A DNA stretch of 30,004 nucleotides from Pseudomonadota bacterium (GTDB lineage: Bacteria > Pseudomonadota > Alphaproteobacteria > Rhodospirillales > Magnetospirillaceae): NCBI GenBank assembly GCA_023426365.1, contig JAFAAW010000016.1, forward strand, positions 1 through 30,004, given 5' to 3'. Position numbers and translations under genes: made by a program. Under the pieces are notes generated by a model, which saw nothing but the letters and a program-made list of their open reading frames with translations, had not been told where the DNA came from and searched no databases. Every line of letters starts with the position of its first letter. Position 1 is the stretch's first letter. Positions 28,224 to 30,004 of the stretch are shown here, in pieces.

Positions 28224-29084
28224 ATGAAGGTGGTTCTGTTCTGCGGTGGCCTGGGCATGCGCATGCGCGATTATTCCCAGACCCAGCCCAAGCCCATGGC
28301 CCTGTTGCGCAACCGGCCGCTGATCTGGCACCTGATGCGGTGGTACGCCCATTGGGGCCACACCGACTTCATCCTGTGCCTGGGCCATCGCGGCGAGGCC
28401 ATCAAGGAATATTTCCTTGGCTACAACGAGGCGCTGTCCAACGACTTCGTGCTGTCTGACGGCGGCCGCCGGGTGGACCTGCTGGCCGAGGACATCCGCG
28501 ACTGGCGCATCACCTTTGTCGATACCGGCCTGACCGCCAATATCGGCGAGCGGCTGCGGCGGGTGGCGCCCCTGCTGGCCGGCGAACAGACGTTCCTGGC
28601 CAACTATTCCGACGGGCTGAGCGACATCGCCCTGCCCAGGCTGATCGAACGCCATCGCGCCACCGGCGCGGCGGCGACCTTCCTGGCGGTGCGGCCCAGC
28701 CAGTCCTTCCACCTTGCCCGCATGGCTGAGGACGGCACGGTGGCGGGCATCGTGGACGTAAAAGAAGCAGATATGTGGATCAACGGCGGCTTCTTCGTGT
28801 TGGATAAGGGCATCTTCGACGTGATGGGCGAGGGAGAGGAACTGGTGCTCGAACCGTTCCAGCGCCTGATCGAGCGGCGGCGCCTGTCCGCTTTCCGCTA
28901 CGAAGGGTTCTGGCGTGCGGTGGACACCTTCAAGGACCTGACCGAGATGGAAGCGCTGCTGGCGCAGGGGCCGGGGCCGTGGGAGGGCTGGCGGCAGCCG
29001 CCGTCGCGGCCGTGGAACAATCCGTCGGTGCCATTGTCTGCCTCGGAAACGGGAGGGACGACGTCATGGGCATCAGGATCGTAG
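28224..29084 (+). CDS. Sugar-1-phosphate nucleotidyltransferase (RfbF-like)
   Basis: GT-A-fold nucleotidyltransferase (286 aa) that activates a sugar phosphate with an NTP. The N-terminus has CGGLGMRMRDYSQ and PKPM, followed by PLIWHLMRWYAHWG and IKEYFLGYNEA, all close to glucose-1-phosphate cytidylyltransferase (RfbF). YSDGLSD near residue 130 holds the metal-binding aspartate. Known RfbF proteins end near the FW-x2-VDT...PW-x-W segment, here about residue 257; this protein continues about 30 residues in a polar, low-complexity tail that overlaps the next gene by 19 bases. GGAGG lies 6 bases before the ATG. With the C-methyltransferase upstream, a CDP-linked branched deoxysugar is a fair guess, but the nucleotide preference is not proven. 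Confidence 0.88.
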   Translation: MKVVLFCGGLGMRMRDYSQTQPKPMALLRNRPLIWHLMRWYAHWGHTDFILCLGHRGEAIKEYFLGYNEALSNDFVLSDGGRRVDLLAEDIRDWRITFVDTGLTANIGERLRRVAPLLAGEQTFLANYSDGLSDIALPRLIERHRATGAAATFLAVRPSQSFHLARMAEDGTVAGIVDVKEADMWINGGFFVLDKGIFDVMGEGEELVLEPFQRLIERRRLSAFRYEGFWRAVDTFKDLTEMEALLAQGPGPWEGWRQPPSRPWNNPSVPLSASETGGTTSWASGS

Positions 29085-29320
29085 AAGCCAAGGAGACTTA
29101 TAGACTGATCACCGATTGCGTAGGCCGCTACGCCGTGGTCGAGGCGCGTTGCGGGCACGTCTACTCGCTGCACGGCCACCACCGCCGCGAGGCCCCGGAC
29201 GGCGAGGACGGCATGGCCCGCGTGGTCGGCTGCGACGGCTGGTTCCCCGAGGAGCAGGCGCGCGCCTGTTTCGACAGCGCCGCCGGCGGCGAGGATTACT
29301 GGCGTCAGCGCATCTGGTAG
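29066..29320 (+). CDS. Small protein of unknown function
   Basis: An 84-residue protein with four cysteines (C18, C29, C56, C68), many charged residues and no signal peptide or membrane segment. I do not recognise the family. The ATG at 29066 has GGGAGG (29051-29056) 9 bases upstream and overlaps the end of the nucleotidyltransferase gene by 19 bases, which suggests translational coupling. The frame can be extended to 28979 but that part is shadow of the nucleotidyltransferase gene. It ends just before a perfect 26-base palindrome. Support for expression is the ribosome binding site, the operon position and the terminator; its whole length is also covered on the other strand by the long tail of the nudC reading frame. 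Confidence 0.65.
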   Translation: MGIRIVEAKETYRLITDCVGRYAVVEARCGHVYSLHGHHRREAPDGEDGMARVVGCDGWFPEEQARACFDSAAGGEDYWRQRIW

Positions 29321-30004
29321 CGGGGGCGGGCCGGCCGGCCCGCCCCCACCCCATCTCCCTCAATCGCCGCGAGATGGACCCCCGCGCCGGCAGATACAGC
29401 CCCGATTTGCCCGCCCGATGGCGGTCGTCGAAGGTGTCCAGGATGGTGGCGCGGCTGAACCAGCGGGCGTCCTCGATCTCGTGGGGGTCGGGGGTCAGGG
29501 TGCCCGACGCCGCGCGGGCGGAGAACGCCAGCATGACCGAGCCGGGATAGGGCCAGGGCTGGCTGCCCACATAGGTGACGTCCGCGACCTGGATGCCGGT
29601 TTCCTCGCGCACCTCGCGCGCCACCGCCTCTTCCAGCGTTTCGCCCGGTTCGACGAAACCGGCCAGCACCGACCATTGGCCGGCCGGCCAGCCCGGCTGG
29701 CGGTGCAGCAGCACATTGTCGCCGTTCGTCACCCGCATGATCACCGCCGGGTCGGTGCGCGGATAGCTGTGCGCATTGCAGCGGACGTCCACACACTGGC
29801 GCACATAGCCGCCATCGCGGGATTCGGTGGGGGCGCCGCTCGTCCCGCAGAAGCGGTGGCGGTGATGCCAGATCGTCATGGCCCGGGCATAGCCCAGCAG
29901 CGCCGCGTCGCCCGCCGGCAACAGCGGGGCCGCGGTGCGCAGGCCGGTCCAGGCGCCGCCCAGGCCCAGACGGGGGCCGCTGCCGTCGGCCTCGGGTTCC
30001 GACG
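29109..30004 (-). CDS. nudC: NADH pyrophosphatase (NudC-like), 3' part
   Basis: Nudix hydrolase that splits NAD(H) into NMN(H) and AMP and may decap NAD-capped RNA. The 5' end lies beyond the window; translation is open to 30004 (TAAPLLPAGDAALLGYARA upstream of the zinc domain). Visible are the zinc ribbon region, the Nudix box G-x5-E-x7-REVREETG (GFVEPGETLEEAV start), and the NudC hallmark SQPWPYPGS. Two oddities: the first zinc pair reads FCGTSG, with serine where the family has the second cysteine, and the frame does not stop at the usual end after SISRRL but continues about 70 arginine- and proline-rich residues through the palindrome at 29322-29347 and antisense to the small gene. A frameshift near 29360 is possible; in the neighbouring frame the next bases read I-E-G-D and stop at 29305. 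Confidence 0.85.
   Translation of the reverse strand, partial: SEPEADGSGPRLGLGGAWTGLRTAAPLLPAGDAALLGYARAMTIWHHRHRFCGTSGAPTESRDGGYVRQCVDVRCNAHSYPRTDPAVIMRVTNGDNVLLHRQPGWPAGQWSVLAGFVEPGETLEEAVAREVREETGIQVADVTYVGSQPWPYPGSVMLAFSARAASGTLTPDPHEIEDARWFSRATILDTFDDRHRAGKSGLYLPARGSISRRLREMGWGRAGRPAPATRCADASNPRRRRRCRNRRAPAPRGTSRRSRPRGPCRPRRPGPRGGGGRAASRRARNAPRPRRSGLRNR
29322..29347. terminator. Perfect palindrome between convergent genes
   Basis: A 26-base perfect palindrome made only of G and C, built of GGGGGCGGGCCGG and its exact complement. It starts two bases after the stop of the small plus-strand gene. It is probably a bidirectional terminator or RNA end-stabilising hairpin, although no T-run follows on either strand. 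The nudC reading frame passes straight through it. Confidence 0.6.

Overview
The window looks like chromosomal DNA from a high-GC alphaproteobacterium. The strong G/C bias at third codon positions, the gltB-gltD order, the PrtD/PrtE-type secretion genes and the general style of the proteins fit Rhodospirillales (Magnetospirillum-like). That placement is inference; there is no rRNA or other marker gene here. No tRNA, rRNA, CRISPR array, insertion sequence or phage gene was found.

Layout. (1) 1-4090: 3' part of gltB and complete gltD, the two subunits of glutamate synthase, ending in a clear intrinsic terminator. (2) 4308-5996: a stand-alone methyl-accepting chemotaxis protein with one Cache sensor domain. 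(3) 6156-9802, plus strand: galE, a Wza-like outer-membrane polysaccharide export lipoprotein, and an asparagine-synthase-type amidotransferase whose ribosome binding site sits inside a perfect hairpin. (4) 16766-9720, minus strand: a tight operon running Wzc-type polymerase/tyrosine kinase, GT4-like glycosyltransferase, GT2 glycosyltransferase, Wzx-like flippase, Wzy/O-antigen-ligase-like protein. It converges on asnB with an 83-base overlap. (5) 17844-16948: an unassigned protein, possibly a glycosyltransferase. (6) 23358-18055, minus strand: a type I secretion ABC transporter, its membrane fusion protein, and a beta-helix/RTX protein that is the likely substrate. The substrate gene has its own AT-rich leader and two tandem terminators. 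(7) 26725-23618, minus strand: UDP-glucose dehydrogenase, a UDP-glucuronate decarboxylase-like SDR and a PIG-L deacetylase. (8) 26943-29320, plus strand: a sugar C-methyltransferase, a sugar-1-phosphate nucleotidyltransferase and an unknown 84-residue protein. (9) 30004-29109, minus strand: the 3' part of nudC, cut by the window edge and with two oddities.

How it fits together. Regions 3-5, 7 and 8 form an exopolysaccharide or capsule locus of the Wzx/Wzy type. GalE, Ugd, the UXS-like enzyme, the C-methyltransferase and the nucleotidyltransferase would supply activated sugars (UDP-galactose, UDP-glucuronate, perhaps UDP-xylose and a branched-chain sugar). The glycosyltransferases assemble the repeat unit, Wzx flips it, Wzy polymerises it, and Wzc with the Wza-like lipoprotein controls length and export. 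No priming glycosyltransferase (WbaP/ExoY type) and no TolC are present, so these must be encoded elsewhere. The most interesting part is the beta-helix/RTX protein with a dedicated type I exporter inside the polysaccharide locus. This resembles the PrsDE/Ply arrangement of rhizobia and suggests a secreted protein that cuts, modifies or binds the polymer made next door.
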